From the NCBI GenBank assembly GCA_902729315.2, contig LR746266.1, forward strand, positions 1,956,759 through 2,020,758: 64,000 nucleotides of DNA. The letters run 5' to 3'. Source of the stretch: Spirodela intermedia (lineage: Eukaryota > Streptophyta > Magnoliopsida > Alismatales > Araceae). Made by a program: the position numbers and the translations under genes. Every line of letters starts with the position of its first letter. Within the stretch, counting starts at the first letter, position 1. Below, piece after piece: positions 35,301-46,790 of this stretch. The notes under the pieces were generated by a model. It had not been told where the DNA came from. It searched no databases and was given only the letters and a program-made list of their open reading frames with translations.

Positions 35301-38300
35301 ACGTTTCTGTGAGATGCCCCCATCTTCCATGGACCCGTTCACAAGGCTTTCATAAGCATGATCAGAGGAAGAATTATCTGTTTCAAGAGGATTTAAGTAA
35401 AATATCTGCTCTTGAGATAGCATATGACATTAAAGGGTTCCACATAGTAAAAAGGAATCAAAATACCTTCAGAAACTTCGGAATCACCAGGATGACTGGC
35501 AATGGTAGTACTAGTGGATACCCCCCCCATTTCAGCAGTTGGCAAGCAAGTGTTGTTATCCTCGAGATAAAGGGTATTGTAAAAAGCCTCGGATACAGAA
35601 AGCTCTTGCTTATTAGACTCCAAAGAAGTGACAACTTGGGTTGTTGACGTTTCAGAAACAACATTAGATAGAGCATCATTGGGGATGACGTTTTCCCCTG
35701 AACTTGCAGTCGCATCACTCGAATTTGTGTCTGATATTACAGAATGTGTGACAGATATTGACTGTTCACCTCTTGACAATTTCAAGACTCTCATCAGTTC
35801 TTCTTCTTCTTCTAAATCCCCTCTTCCTATTCTGTGGTCACCTAAAACCAAAATCTGAGGATCATTGCACGATAAACTTCTTGAAAGACATGGGGAGGGA
35901 ACTCCAAGAGCAGCAGTTGCTGCAGCAGCAAAATCCACAGAGTCGTCTTCAGGAAGGTACTTATCTTCCTTGGGACTCCTCGTGTCAAGCGCAACGAGTT
36001 CTCCAACAAGAGCATTGTAGGACTTCGATCCAATAGCATTTGCTGTTTCCATATCCTATATCAAACACACAATAATATTGCAAGAGATAAAAGATCAAAT
36101 CAGAAGTGCGCACGTTACACTAGACAGTCATAAGAGAGTAGGGATATTTTGCTTTTAGTCGGACTCATTCAATCTTGACTGTGGCAGAGGCAAGTAAGAA
36201 ACACTGTACCCTAAATCTATCGAAATTGCAATAAGAATGACTTTACAGATGGGCCTCAAATATGTCAACGAGAAAATTGATAGTGTTAGAGGAAATAGGG
36301 AATAAACACCTCAAAGCCATTTTTAATAGTTCAACAAAAATAAGACTGTCAACAGTAACTTCTGACACAATTGTCATTAATTTTGTTGACAGTCTTAAAA
36401 ATCACAGAAAAGATACAACATCAGATAGGCAAGGAAAATTGGGATTTTGTAGATATTGATGTTGTCTATGATGATGAAAAGTACCATGCCCCATCCAAAC
36501 AGGATTATACACTTTCAACCTCCGTCCAGCTAGAAAAAATGGTTAACCACACTGATTATAAAATGAATATAATATCCCAAATTATGACTCCCAGCTTCTA
36601 TAACAACAGCAAAACCATATTATGAGTCTGCTCTCCTTCATCTTATCAACCTGGAGTAGGGTTATGATAAATGAAACCCTTTCATATTTCAAAAATAATG
36701 GAGCCTCTTTTGCAAACTGATGATGTTGTCGCAATCATATCTCGTTTTTTCTTTTTTCGGTAGAGCTTTTTCCGACCCATGGAAACTGAGGGAGATTGCA
36801 ATATCTGAAACCCCAGAATGAGATTTATCTGGCTTAATTACTGCCTCAATCTCGTATTTGAGTACACTAATTTGTCTTTCCATCATGATGGAGTTATGCT
36901 GCACTTTCGATCTGGAGTTCCTCTCAATTAAAATACTTCCTCGATTGTCTAGCCTTAGAATATTCTAATATCTGATGCCATCAAGGATTCCGTGACCTTG
37001 CCTAGCTAGACGAGTTTATGTTGTGTGGGCATTGCAGAGAGAAAAGCCTTCTGTCGATTCCTTTTCACAGTTGTTCAACTTGCCTACATGCTGTGCCTGT
37101 CACCTCAAAGTTTTATCCCCATGTCAATGACGCCCTATCTATTACCATATTATCCATCCATCTTTTGACTATTTCAACAGTGTTTCTAGTATGAAGGTCT
37201 GTTTTGTCAGCATCAAAGAATCCAGGTGTAAATTATCCGACAAAAAAGTGAGTAAACCACCTCGGAAAGAATAAATGTAAAGAGGATGCCAGAGTTGCAA
37301 ACAAACACATCAAGCAAAGACGCCACTGTTCAGCAATTATGTTGTAATGTCACCGAAAACTGAAGGCAGTGGGATTAAAAGATGAATTTAAAGATACACA
37401 TACTCAGACATAACATTTCCTGATTCACCCCAGTATATACATAACGCTTTAGTGTAAATATGACGGTACAAAAAAATTTAGCTAAAATTACTTTCTGTTG
37501 ACTAACAGTAAAAAGAGATAAATTCAATAAGCAAACACAGCATAATATACGATGGGAAACGGATAAGAAAGACATCAAGGAGAAACAGATAAGAAAATAA
37601 GCTAGAGTGAAACATTTTATATTTGCATGTCAGAATGCATACCTGAGGGTCAACTATCCATCCGTGGTATAGCCCGATATCAAGTAGATCAAATATAGCA
37701 CACTCCGGAGTAAACTCAAAATCATCAATCCTACAATTTAAATTAACGAGAAACAAGGGATGAGGTTCGAAGAACACTGAGAAAATAGAAAAATAAACCA
37801 AAAATACTCATATGAGTGCCGCAAGAAAGACTTTCTTGCGGGAAAAACAAATAAACAAGAAAGACTTTCTTTGGGAACATACTTTCTGAACAGAACGTTC
37901 ACATCGATTCCACGGGCAAGACAAGGGAGAAGGTCAATTGCATCAGAAATGTTCCTCTGTTGATTGCTAACATAATCTTCATCTTTTCCCTGAAATAGAA
38001 AAAAGAAGCCAATGGTTTAAACAGCCGTTTTCAGTCTTAAGCGGTTCATAAGAAAATATCTGGAACAAGGACCTCCAAGTTGCTATTAGAATCCAGCAAT
38101 CTTTCCGCAACAAGGGAGAGCAGCTTTTGCTGTGAGACCTCGGAAATGTCCAAACTCAAGTCGATGACATTACGCAGCAGCAGAACATTACCTGCTCCGC
38201 ACATCAAAAGTCTGAGCCGAGAAATGCCCAAATAGATTTACAAGGAAAGGATCGGTGAAGCAAATCAGAATTTCCAATTCCTAAACCCTAGGCATGACAA

Positions 38301-38691
38301 TATAACTCCTTTCCATCTTTTACGGTTCCCGAATTCAAATCCAACCGCCAAACAACATACACCAAGGGCGGCTTGAAGAAGCGAAAGATGGCCCTAACCG
38401 ATAACAAGGAAATATCTCCAGATCGAAGAGAATACGCGCCAGGAGAAAAGACGGAGAGACAGAGAGCCACGTACAGATGGCAAGGAGAGGGCAAGGTCCG
38501 TTGTCGTTCTGAAGGATGATCTGGGATGAACGCCCAAGGAACTCCACTACCTTCGTCTTGTAGAATATCGCGGTCACCTCCTCGTCATCCACAGTTTCGG
38601 CCTCTCCTCCGACCGACACATCTCCGCCGACGTCTTTTCCTATCTGTCGCTCATCCTCCTCGGGCGTCGCCTTCCTCTCTGCCTCTGACAT
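32308..38691 (-). CDS. MINDY-type deubiquitinase (MINDY-1/2, FAM63 family)
   Basis: Thirteen exons: 38691-38475, 38191-38073, 37989-37883, 37730-37643, 36055-35467, 35377-34976, 34871-34817, 34725-34644, 34553-34473, 34333-34238, 34150-34104, 33295-33169, 32379-32308. All phases fit and give 693 aa. MINDY enzymes are cysteine peptidases that trim K48-linked ubiquitin chains. The active site is visible: Gln61 and Cys67 in ILQNDNGPCPLLAICNVLLL (six apart, as in human MINDY-1), and His547 in CVFFRNNHFSTMF. Other family blocks are FTPECAIFDLLDIGLYHGWI, LATDQGYISQQNLVWEKLNE and NGDTMFM. About 300 residues rich in Ser, Asp and Glu (exons 5-6) are inserted between Cys and His. SDHELARELQKQEFEKQ in exon 12 resembles the ubiquitin-binding MIU motif. 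The last exon ends KEKCIVM, a CaaX-like tail. An ATG further upstream (38796) is in frame, but the conserved protein begins near 38691. Least certain are the exon 6 donor and the last exon. Confidence 0.92.
35467..36055 (-). other. MINDY exon 5: acidic Ser-rich insert in the catalytic domain
   Basis: The largest exon (589 bp). After the conserved VDPQDMETANAIGSKSYNAL it codes for a low-complexity run rich in Ser, Thr, Glu and Asp, which continues through exon 6. It separates the Cys and His parts of the active site. Probably disordered; a site for regulation or partner binding is possible but not shown. Confidence 0.75.
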
Positions 38692-39271
38692 TGCCGCCTT
38701 CTGGGGATCGCACCCGATTCGCCCTCCACCCAACCCAACCCCCTCCCGTGAGCCCCTTCCTTCCGCTGTCCAGGCCCCGATGTTATACTCGCACATCTTC
38801 CGATCCCCTCATTTCTCCCCTCAGACAGAGAGACGCGGGGGGGGTTGGGAGAGAGAGAGAAAGGAAGACACCGTGGAGAAGGGAGAGGTATATCGTCAAC
38901 GCGGGGGGAGGAGTTTTCCTCCGAGGGAACCGTTTGCTGTTGTGGTGAAGCGGCGGAGAGGCCAACGACGGCCTCGATGACGCCACGGAGGATAGATAGA
39001 GACGCGGATAGACGGAAAATCAGATGCCGCCATTGAACAGACAGAGCGAGAGAGGGAGTTTTCTTGCAGTGGACCCGGCCTCTCATCTTAAAAATAGCAT
39101 CAGTAATGGGCTGACACTGTAGATCGGATCTCTTACGGACTGGACCCAATATCCGACCCAACCGAAACCAAGACAACGGTCTCTTGGACCCAATTAGTAC
39201 AGCGCAGATGGTACAGAGTGTGACGTCCTCGGAGACTGAGAGAAGGCACTACTAGTCAGCTGCTCCGGAAA

Positions 39272-42200
39272 CTAGCTCCCCGTCTTTCCAAAGTATTTCT
39301 CGATACCCAAGCAGCCTTCTTGAGCCTGGATGGCCTGCACCCTTCCGTGCTTGCATTTCTTGGTCACAAGTGTGCGCGCCCTCCTGTCCTGTATCTGCGC
39401 ACCAATGGAGATCATCTGCTGGTGAGAGATATCACAAGGATGAACGGAAGAAGCCACCCGAGTAACTTAATCACTGATACAAGGGGGGTGCGGTGCAGCA
39501 ATGGTCAGCTGACATTCAAGGTATGCGCTACGTGAATGAGTGAGTGACAGACAAGGGGCGGAACCTACTCGAAACTTGTTGAGAGCTCTCAGGACTTTAA
39601 TTGTACCACCTCGCCCATCAGCTCCAAGGGCGATCAATTCTCCGCAGCGTTTTGGCGTTTCCATTGATGGGTTCACCTTTGTCACATTCCTGCACCATTT
39701 GGCATGCTTTCTACCGTTCTCCGTGCCAATGAGGCTGGTGGGTAAAGGAGGCGGATCTAAGATGAACAGTGAATGGGAGAAGAGAGAATTAGATCAGGTC
39801 AGAGAAGGTAACAAACACTAAGACAGCAGCCACATGGCACGGATCCTCATTCCATACGAACAGTGAATGATAATAATACTGTTGCAGTGTCATGCCGATG
39901 ATTATAGCAAGCAAAAAAAAAAAAAAAAAAGGAAGAATAATACATGATGAAAACGCATTTTCATACCCCGTACCCCCACGGATGTTATGGATGCAATTTG
40001 GTTTCACAGGATAAATTACATAACAGCGTCTGCTCATGGATTCAAAGTTCAATTTTAAATATTTCTGGGAACTGACTAGAACTATTGCTTCATCCAACAT
40101 AAAAAATGATATAAAAATCGTATCCAGATATCTAGTCAGTCTTCCCCCCTACGATTTTTTCTTTTCTTTTTTGCATCACAAGTAATTTGTAACATAGTAA
40201 TCCAAGGTTTGCAAAAAGGAAACTCACCTGAGACAACATTAGAATAATCTACTGAAGACTTTATTGTTGTACGTGGGATCAAAGTTGGCAGCATAAAGTT
40301 CTCATCGACATCCATAAAATTTACTGCTGAGACTGTATTAATTATGTCAGGCAGACTCTCATCCCCAGCGGCATCCAATTTATTGCCCCCATCTTTTGTA
40401 GTGCATGCACTCGATCTGGGGAGCACGCTGCCAAAAACTTTATGTTGATGTGTACCCATTAGTTGATGCGAGGAACCCTCCATTCCAGAAATGGACCTCA
40501 TAGGAGATGCATCCTTGCAAGCTTTAGCCACCTGAAAATTTCAAGGACAAGACATTCAGCCTTATCCTGAAATAAAGGAGCATAAGTTGTATCTCAAAAG
40601 GCAGCATGAATAATATTATCGTCATTTCTTCGTAGCATCAAAAAACAATTCTGTTCAGCAGATGAGCTGAAATACATTTCTGTGGGGATTTGAAGGACAC
40701 AAAAACGATTCCGTTACAGAATCATCTGGTTCAACTTCCGAGGAGTAAAAGTATCCATCCAGATATGGGTAGTTACTGTTCTGCTTGGAACTTTCAAGAT
40801 CTGCCTGTTCAGCAATTTTCTCTTTTGAAACCTTCATAACCCTCAATATTTCACTATCTTTCTTCTCGACAGCCTTTTCCAGTTCTTGTAAGCGTATCTG
40901 ATACAACGTACGAATTAGGATCCAGAAAAGTGTTTCCATAATCACCAAAGAACAAAATCTCCAGAAGTACTCACTTTCAGCATCTTTATCTTTTCTTCAG
41001 ACTTCTCAAGCTTCTTAAGAGAACGTGTCTCTGCCCTGCCCAGAAGATTGCACTGGATCATCAGTTCTTTGTAACACCTACAAAATCGTCCCAAGTTTGA
41101 GTCAACATCCACAGGGAATGCACCTTTAACACCATCAATCCCTGACCAGAAAATGACATTTTACCGAAGGTACAAAAAAAGTATCTGTATAATGATAATG
41201 CAATATCCAATGTATTGTCCAGAAGCGTGCATACATTAACCAAATGGGGCTCTAAGATCAGTAAATTTTACCGGCAACATTTAAAAGTATCAGAAGTAGG
41301 TCCGTGGCACAGTTGCAGACATTACAACATTGCTGTCCCATCCAAAATAAGTGCTAAGTGACATCGATCCAAGAAGGAACGAAAATGTGGCTCTAAGATC
41401 AGTAAATTTTGCCGGCAACCTTTTAAAGGTATCAGAAGTAGGTCAATGGCATAGTTGCAGACATTACAACAATGGTGTCCCATCAAAATAAGTATTAAGT
41501 GACATCGATCCAAGAAGGAAAGAAACCTTCCTCAGCTGCTAAAACAAGTTACCTTTGAACGATGCCCATGAAGTGATGAGGCGAGACAGAGAATGCCAAA
41601 GATTGGAATCTAAGACAAAGCGCTTGAATAGATCGAAAAATAATTCCCGTTGGACAGAAACATTTCCTTTTAGATCTACATAACATAAATTCAATTAATT
41701 TCTTTCAATTGTCAACTAAGCTGATTTCAATTCCATATTTAGTACACACTTGGTGTCCTCCAAGCACAACAGAAATTGCTTATCCAAATATCCATTTAAA
41801 AGCTCAGAGGACGGGGCTGGGAGACAGTGAAAGCTACCCAAAAAATTCCCAATGTGAATAAACAGCACGGCACAGATTCCATTTTTTCTTCGGATGCACG
41901 GAAAGTTTTTTGATACGAAATGGAAGAGTTGCAATTTTCCCACGTCTCACTGAGACCACAAAAAAGAGACCAAACATCCCAATCAGCTAGTAACAAAGAG
42001 GACAGAGCTAAGACGTGGCACATTAGCCATCAGACGCGGCTATAGTATCATGTTCAATAAACCTACATCTTATTACCCCTATTTTCAGTTCATTAGCCAT
42101 CAAAAGTGGCATATTTAAATAACAATATCAACGGCAATATGGTTTAACTCATGTATGAGCAGAACCAAACACAGTCAACTAGGATTAAGAATCTGTAGAA

Positions 42201-45154
42201 ATTATCAACTGTCACAGGATCTAGTAGATTTGGAAACTTTAACTGATGATGCTGTGAAACAGTCATACCTGCAACAGAATTATTTTTATCAACACCAAGT
42301 ATGCAGCCAAAAGGTAGTTCAAAGAATTAACTTATATCCACGGAAGTGACGAACTATGTAAAAGTTCATGACCTTATAATTGGTTCAAGCACATCTGCTG
42401 GCATGGTTTAATTTTCTTGGCATCCCTAACCTTTGGTTAAATTTTCTTTGTCACAGGCGTTAAAAACGTAAGTATAGGTTTTTCTGTCCATTTTTTACTT
42501 TTGCCGAATGAAAAACTAGTACAACACGGATAGCAGACTCTAGCAAAGCATGAACAAAATGTTGCCAATGTCTAGGTCTGAAAGACACCTGCAGAGGCAG
42601 ACTGGGTACCCGGATCAATTGGATACACGTCTGCATTGAATAGGGCAAAGATTAACGATCTACGTTTGATCCAATGCCATGTCATGGATAGCCAGAAGCC
42701 AATTCATTACTCAAACAAAATTCAATTCTAATAATTTCTAAAGAAATGACATAAATTAAGTTGAATTGGCACTGCGGAAAAGTAAAAGATGACATCAGGT
42801 AACATATCATGGACCAGAGGATAATTTTTATACTGCTCATGTAGCCAAAACCTCATAGTGTAGAAAGGCCATATTTAAACCCATTAATCAGAAGGACAGA
42901 TGATTGACATTTAGACTTCCAATGTGCTATTATGGTCCAATAATCTCAGTAAACTTTTAATCACTTGACTACAGTCAAGCGGTACTGAATATGTCATTAA
43001 CGTGAGTGAAAATGTCGATTTCTATTTAGCATCAGGTACAGTCGCCTCTGGAACACACTTGAATCGTGAAAGTTTGGTTGTGTCATAATGCCATTCTCTT
43101 GCATTCTTCAGTAGATAATGAATGCCATAGAACATGAATCCGCGGACAGTATCCAGCTTCAGAAAGAAAGATTCTATTCTGTATCTCCCGCCGTTCCTCA
43201 TTCCTCATTTTCTAAAAATAGAGCCACGAGACTCTCCTTTAAAAGCGGGTATTAGAATATGAAGTCGGGATATCCTAATCTTCCAGCTCTCAAGCAGTTC
43301 AGAAGAGAAGATGCATCCCTCATTCAATCCCCTCTTTGCTACTGCTTCAACCTCCCCCTATGCTTCTGCTTTCTCCGTCTATGCCTATGCCTCCAGGGAT
43401 TTCTCCTATTTTATCTTTTCCCGGGTATGTCTCATCACATTATAAAAAGAACAATCTCACTGAATGTGAACCTAGATGGGTCAGGTTAAAAGACTAAGAT
43501 AGGTTAGTCGGAAGGAAAGACTCTCACCTGATATACTCCAAACAAGGGAGCGTTTAGTTAAACTGTGCAAAAGCTGAAATCAAACTTTTTTAAGACAGAA
43601 AGCCATTAACATGGAAACAATAGAGGGGGGGGGGGGGGGGGCTTGAATCGAAACAGTAAGAAGCATCTGAGCAATAGAACTATATTTAGGATTTCGCCAT
43701 AAAGTATTCACACTTTGAAATGACGTGTCGAATTTCTTGAGAAAATGATACACAAGTATAAAGCTTCCCTCAGTCGTGTATGAGAGCTGTATCGTTTCAT
43801 CCTTTTTTACAACCACAGGAATAATTTTGTTGTGGAAATGGAAACTAGGGAACTCATCAGTGTAGTCAACCAACTGTGAACCAGTTAAAAAAGTGCTCGA
43901 ACAGCAAAGAAAAGGAAAATGAGAAGAAAAAAGATGAAGAACAACGAGATATAAAAGTTTTAATATTTTAACAGGCACTGATTGTCATTGCAGACTTACT
44001 TGTTACGAAGGAGGAGAGACCTTTGCAGTACATCAATTGCATCATTGTGTGTCCCCTGACCAATGGTTATAAGTTTGGCTACCTCTTCTTCCCCCAGGTT
44101 CACATCCATGGCCCTAATTTAAAAAATATTTGATCAGTAAATGTATGAGGATCTTTTTCTAAGCATGTGGCTTACAATCAGACTCACAGCTTTAATGCAG
44201 CAAGCTCCTTAGCGAGAGCCAAGCTCTTTTCTTTAACCCTTAAGCACTCCTCAGAAGTTTTACGTAGATCCTGAAACATATCCTCGTTAGGAACACAGTT
44301 ATGGATAGTTCGCCCAAAAATAAGATATTCCATCTAACCACTAGAAAAAATCCTTACAGCCTCTTTTATCTGAAGCAAATGGCGGATAATTTCTTTCTCT
44401 TTCTGGTGTTCAGTTTTCATCTCCTCTTCCCTCTTTGCCCGACTCTTCCACACCAAAATCTGGAACAACGCAGCAGAATCGGACCTTTTAAGATAGCCGG
44501 AAAGAGAATTTGAAAACCTGTTAGAAGTAATATATCCGAGAAAACATAACGGACCATATAACACAAACATTAGAAACCACAGTTTAGTTCACTGTAGGAG
44601 AAACTAGCGTTCTCCAACCTCACTGTTTAGCTCGCCAACATGCTGCTTCTGGGCATCCAAGGCAGATCCCACAGCAGAAAGCTTCCCCTGCAACTTCTTA
44701 ATTTCTGAGCTCAATGTCTCAGCTTCGGCTTCTGACAGAGTCTTCTGCGTGCAGAAAGAGGGACAGTTGTGCCCGGAACCACCGGTAGATTGGAAGAAGA
44801 GACGGGTGACATCTCTGGGAATGTAGGACTGCTTGCAGACAGGGCATGTGCACTTCTTCCCCGCCGGACAGTACTCCTGCCACTGCTGAAGGCTTCCTCC
44901 AGCAAAATCAAATAATTATTAGACTGGTCTGACACATTTGGCCGCAAAGAGACTAGAAACTCAAAGGGGTGCTCTGAAAAATAGTGGACTAGGGATGATC
45001 ACCAGAGCTCGTGGAAGACATGGCCACAGACGGAGATGGACTGGAGGTCCTCAACGACGGGCTTGAGGTCTTCATAGCAAATGGGGCAGATGGCCCTGCC
45101 GATGTTGGCATGCGCGCCTACAGGAGCAGGAGACGCAGGTGGGTGGTCGCTCAT
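39272..45154 (-). CDS. TRAIP-like RING E3 ubiquitin ligase
   Basis: Ten exons: 45154-45003, 44892-44619, 44459-44358, 44270-44188, 44113-44000, 41077-40975, 40897-40718, 40531-40228, 39756-39569, 39418-39272, giving about 548 aa. A RING-H2 domain lies at 23-70: C23, C26, C43, H45, H48, C51, C67, C70 (CPIC, CGHVFHELC, CPVC). Exons 2-7 then form a long Lys/Glu/Leu-rich coiled coil. Exon 9 carries a block I associate with plant TRAIP homologues (GELIALGADGRGGTIKVLRA). The C-terminus reads GIEKYFGKTGS, similar to a PCNA-binding PIP box but without its leading Gln. Animal TRAIP is a nuclear E3 that works at stalled or converging replisomes. The same role here is inference. Exon 7 could end at 40676 instead (14 more residues, same phase), and the last acceptor is less certain. 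Intron 5 is 2.9 kb and holds a tandem duplication. Confidence 0.88.
39757..40227 (-). other. intron 8 of the TRAIP-like gene
   Basis: Carries an A-run of about 20 (39913-39931) and no coding signal. The small ORFs crossing it are chance. Confidence 0.7.
41247..41526. repeat. tandem duplication (2 x about 140 bp) in TRAIP-like intron 5
   Basis: CTCTAAGATCAGTAAATTTT begins at 41250 and again at 41391, and the match continues to ATCGATCCAAGAAGGAA in both. The period is 141 bp. The copies differ by a few substitutions and small indels. Confidence 0.92.
43625..43641. repeat. poly-G run
   Basis: Seventeen consecutive G residues inside TRAIP-like intron 5. The exact length is prone to sequencing error. 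On the minus strand it gives a false poly-Pro run. Confidence 0.85.
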
Positions 45155-46790
45155 GCCGTCCCCTTCCTCTCCACCTCTCCGACTGGCAACCCAACCCCAA
45201 CGACGGCGGCGTCTTGATCGTCGGAGAAAAGGGGAACCCTGGGCAGGAAAAAAGGATAGGTAGCGGAATAAGGAGATAAAGAAGCGGGAAAAGGGCGCGC
45301 GAACTTTCAAATCAATCCGGGTTATACTGACTCGGCCGAGTCGTCTTTGGATCGGCCGAATTGAGTTCTTGAACGACTGCGCCATCTCACCTTTCATGCA
45401 GAATGAGCTCATGGCCGCGCGCCTCCTAAGAACAGACTGGCCTGAAGAGTCGAAAATTAACTAACTAAACTTCTTTGACACACACTCACATGGTTAAATG
45501 GTGATACTTGCAGAGTTATTATCTATTTCTGTTGAAAATGATTAATTAAGAATTTTAAATAACATTTATCATTTTCTCATCGATAGTAATAACCTCAACA
45601 ATTATGGATTTTACATTATCAACAATTATCGATGGTGATAATAGAGAATTGCTACTGAAAGATGATTGGTGGTGAGAACCCACCAGTTATCAATGTTGAG
45701 ACGATGGCGGTGCAATTTATTGCCTTCACTTTCTTTTCTTTTTTGTTGAAACAAGGAATTAACTCTTATCGTACGCTTTTGATTATTATTATTATTATTA
45801 TTACATGCCGAGTGATAAGAGATGGAAGTTGGAGAAAATGAAAAAAAAATGATCTTTGAATCGGAATCAACAACAGTAATTATTTCGATCAATAAGTAAA
45901 GAAGGATCTTGAAAGAGGGGCAGTGTTCTTCTAGCGCTCCTTTCTTGATGTCAAACAGTAATAACAAAAGCAATGAATGATCATCTAAGAAAACAACATA
46001 ACGTGGTAGAATAATCAGAGCAGAATGATTGGCCGGTTACACACAATTTGATGCATTCTTGACATGAACTATGGGCTTGGATGTGTTTTGGGGGGCCTTA
46101 AAACCATCATGATTGTCCGCGTTTTAACATCTTTCAGTCACTTGGGTCTCAAGATCATAAGCTTTTCTTCTTCATGTCATAAAGTGGCATTACACTTTAT
46201 TTTTTAATCTCCGGGGCACTGCAAGCAGAGGTCTGATAAGCTTCATCTTCATGTACCAAGTGGGGAAGAGGTTCTTGAGCTGAAGAGCTTGTGACAAATA
46301 CCCCACCCAACGGAGGAGGATGAGCTCGACCACCAACCCTACTAACACCCCTCCCCCCTTACATTGAAGCATCGCCATCTCTCTCATGATGACATCATCG
46401 CCACCATCCCTACTGGGGACATTCTGTTCTACGACAACGGTAGAAAAAAGCCATATTTGAAGGTATTCTCAGAGGCCATAGGGTAGCGGTGCCAGATGAC
46501 ACGAATGCTTACCAAATATCGTGATGATGTACAATCTAAAACACTTTCTGATGAATATTCGTATTGAGAAAGAACATGATTTCTGTGCCAAATCTGGCCC
46601 GGCCCTTTAAAATCCATCAGGGTAGGGAAATCGCAGCCCCCCAGGCCGTTAACCTCTTTGGACGCTTGCCGTCTCGAGCTTTCTCTTGCGGCTTTCCCGT
46701 ATATTCTGTTCCTGGCGCTCTCCTTGTCGCCTCCTTTTCGGGGTTTTCGCTCCCAAGTGGACTTCCTCCGGACACGAAGGGCGAGCAGAA
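45155..46790. promoter_or_regulatory. divergent interval between TRAIP-like and UCH genes
   Basis: The two genes face away from each other across 1.6 kb. Both edges are GC-rich and the centre is AT-rich, with an (ATT)n run at 45782-45803. Near the UCH start lies TCTGGCCCGGCCCTTTAAAA (46591-46610), which combines GGCCC-type elements with a TTTAAAA box. A stretch at about 46190-46560 looks like a decayed coding region with stops in every frame; I could not identify it. Confidence 0.55.
45782..45803. repeat. (ATT)n microsatellite
   Basis: Seven ATT units seen directly. Confidence 0.9.

Noticed and set aside
38526-39176. ORFs on both strands around the MINDY start
   Set aside because: The conserved N-terminus and active-site exon are explained by the minus-strand frame beginning at 38691; the others are shadows of CT/GA-rich leader sequence.
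39540-39821. Plus-strand ORF opposite TRAIP-like exon 9
   Set aside because: Antisense to a conserved coding block; no independent support.
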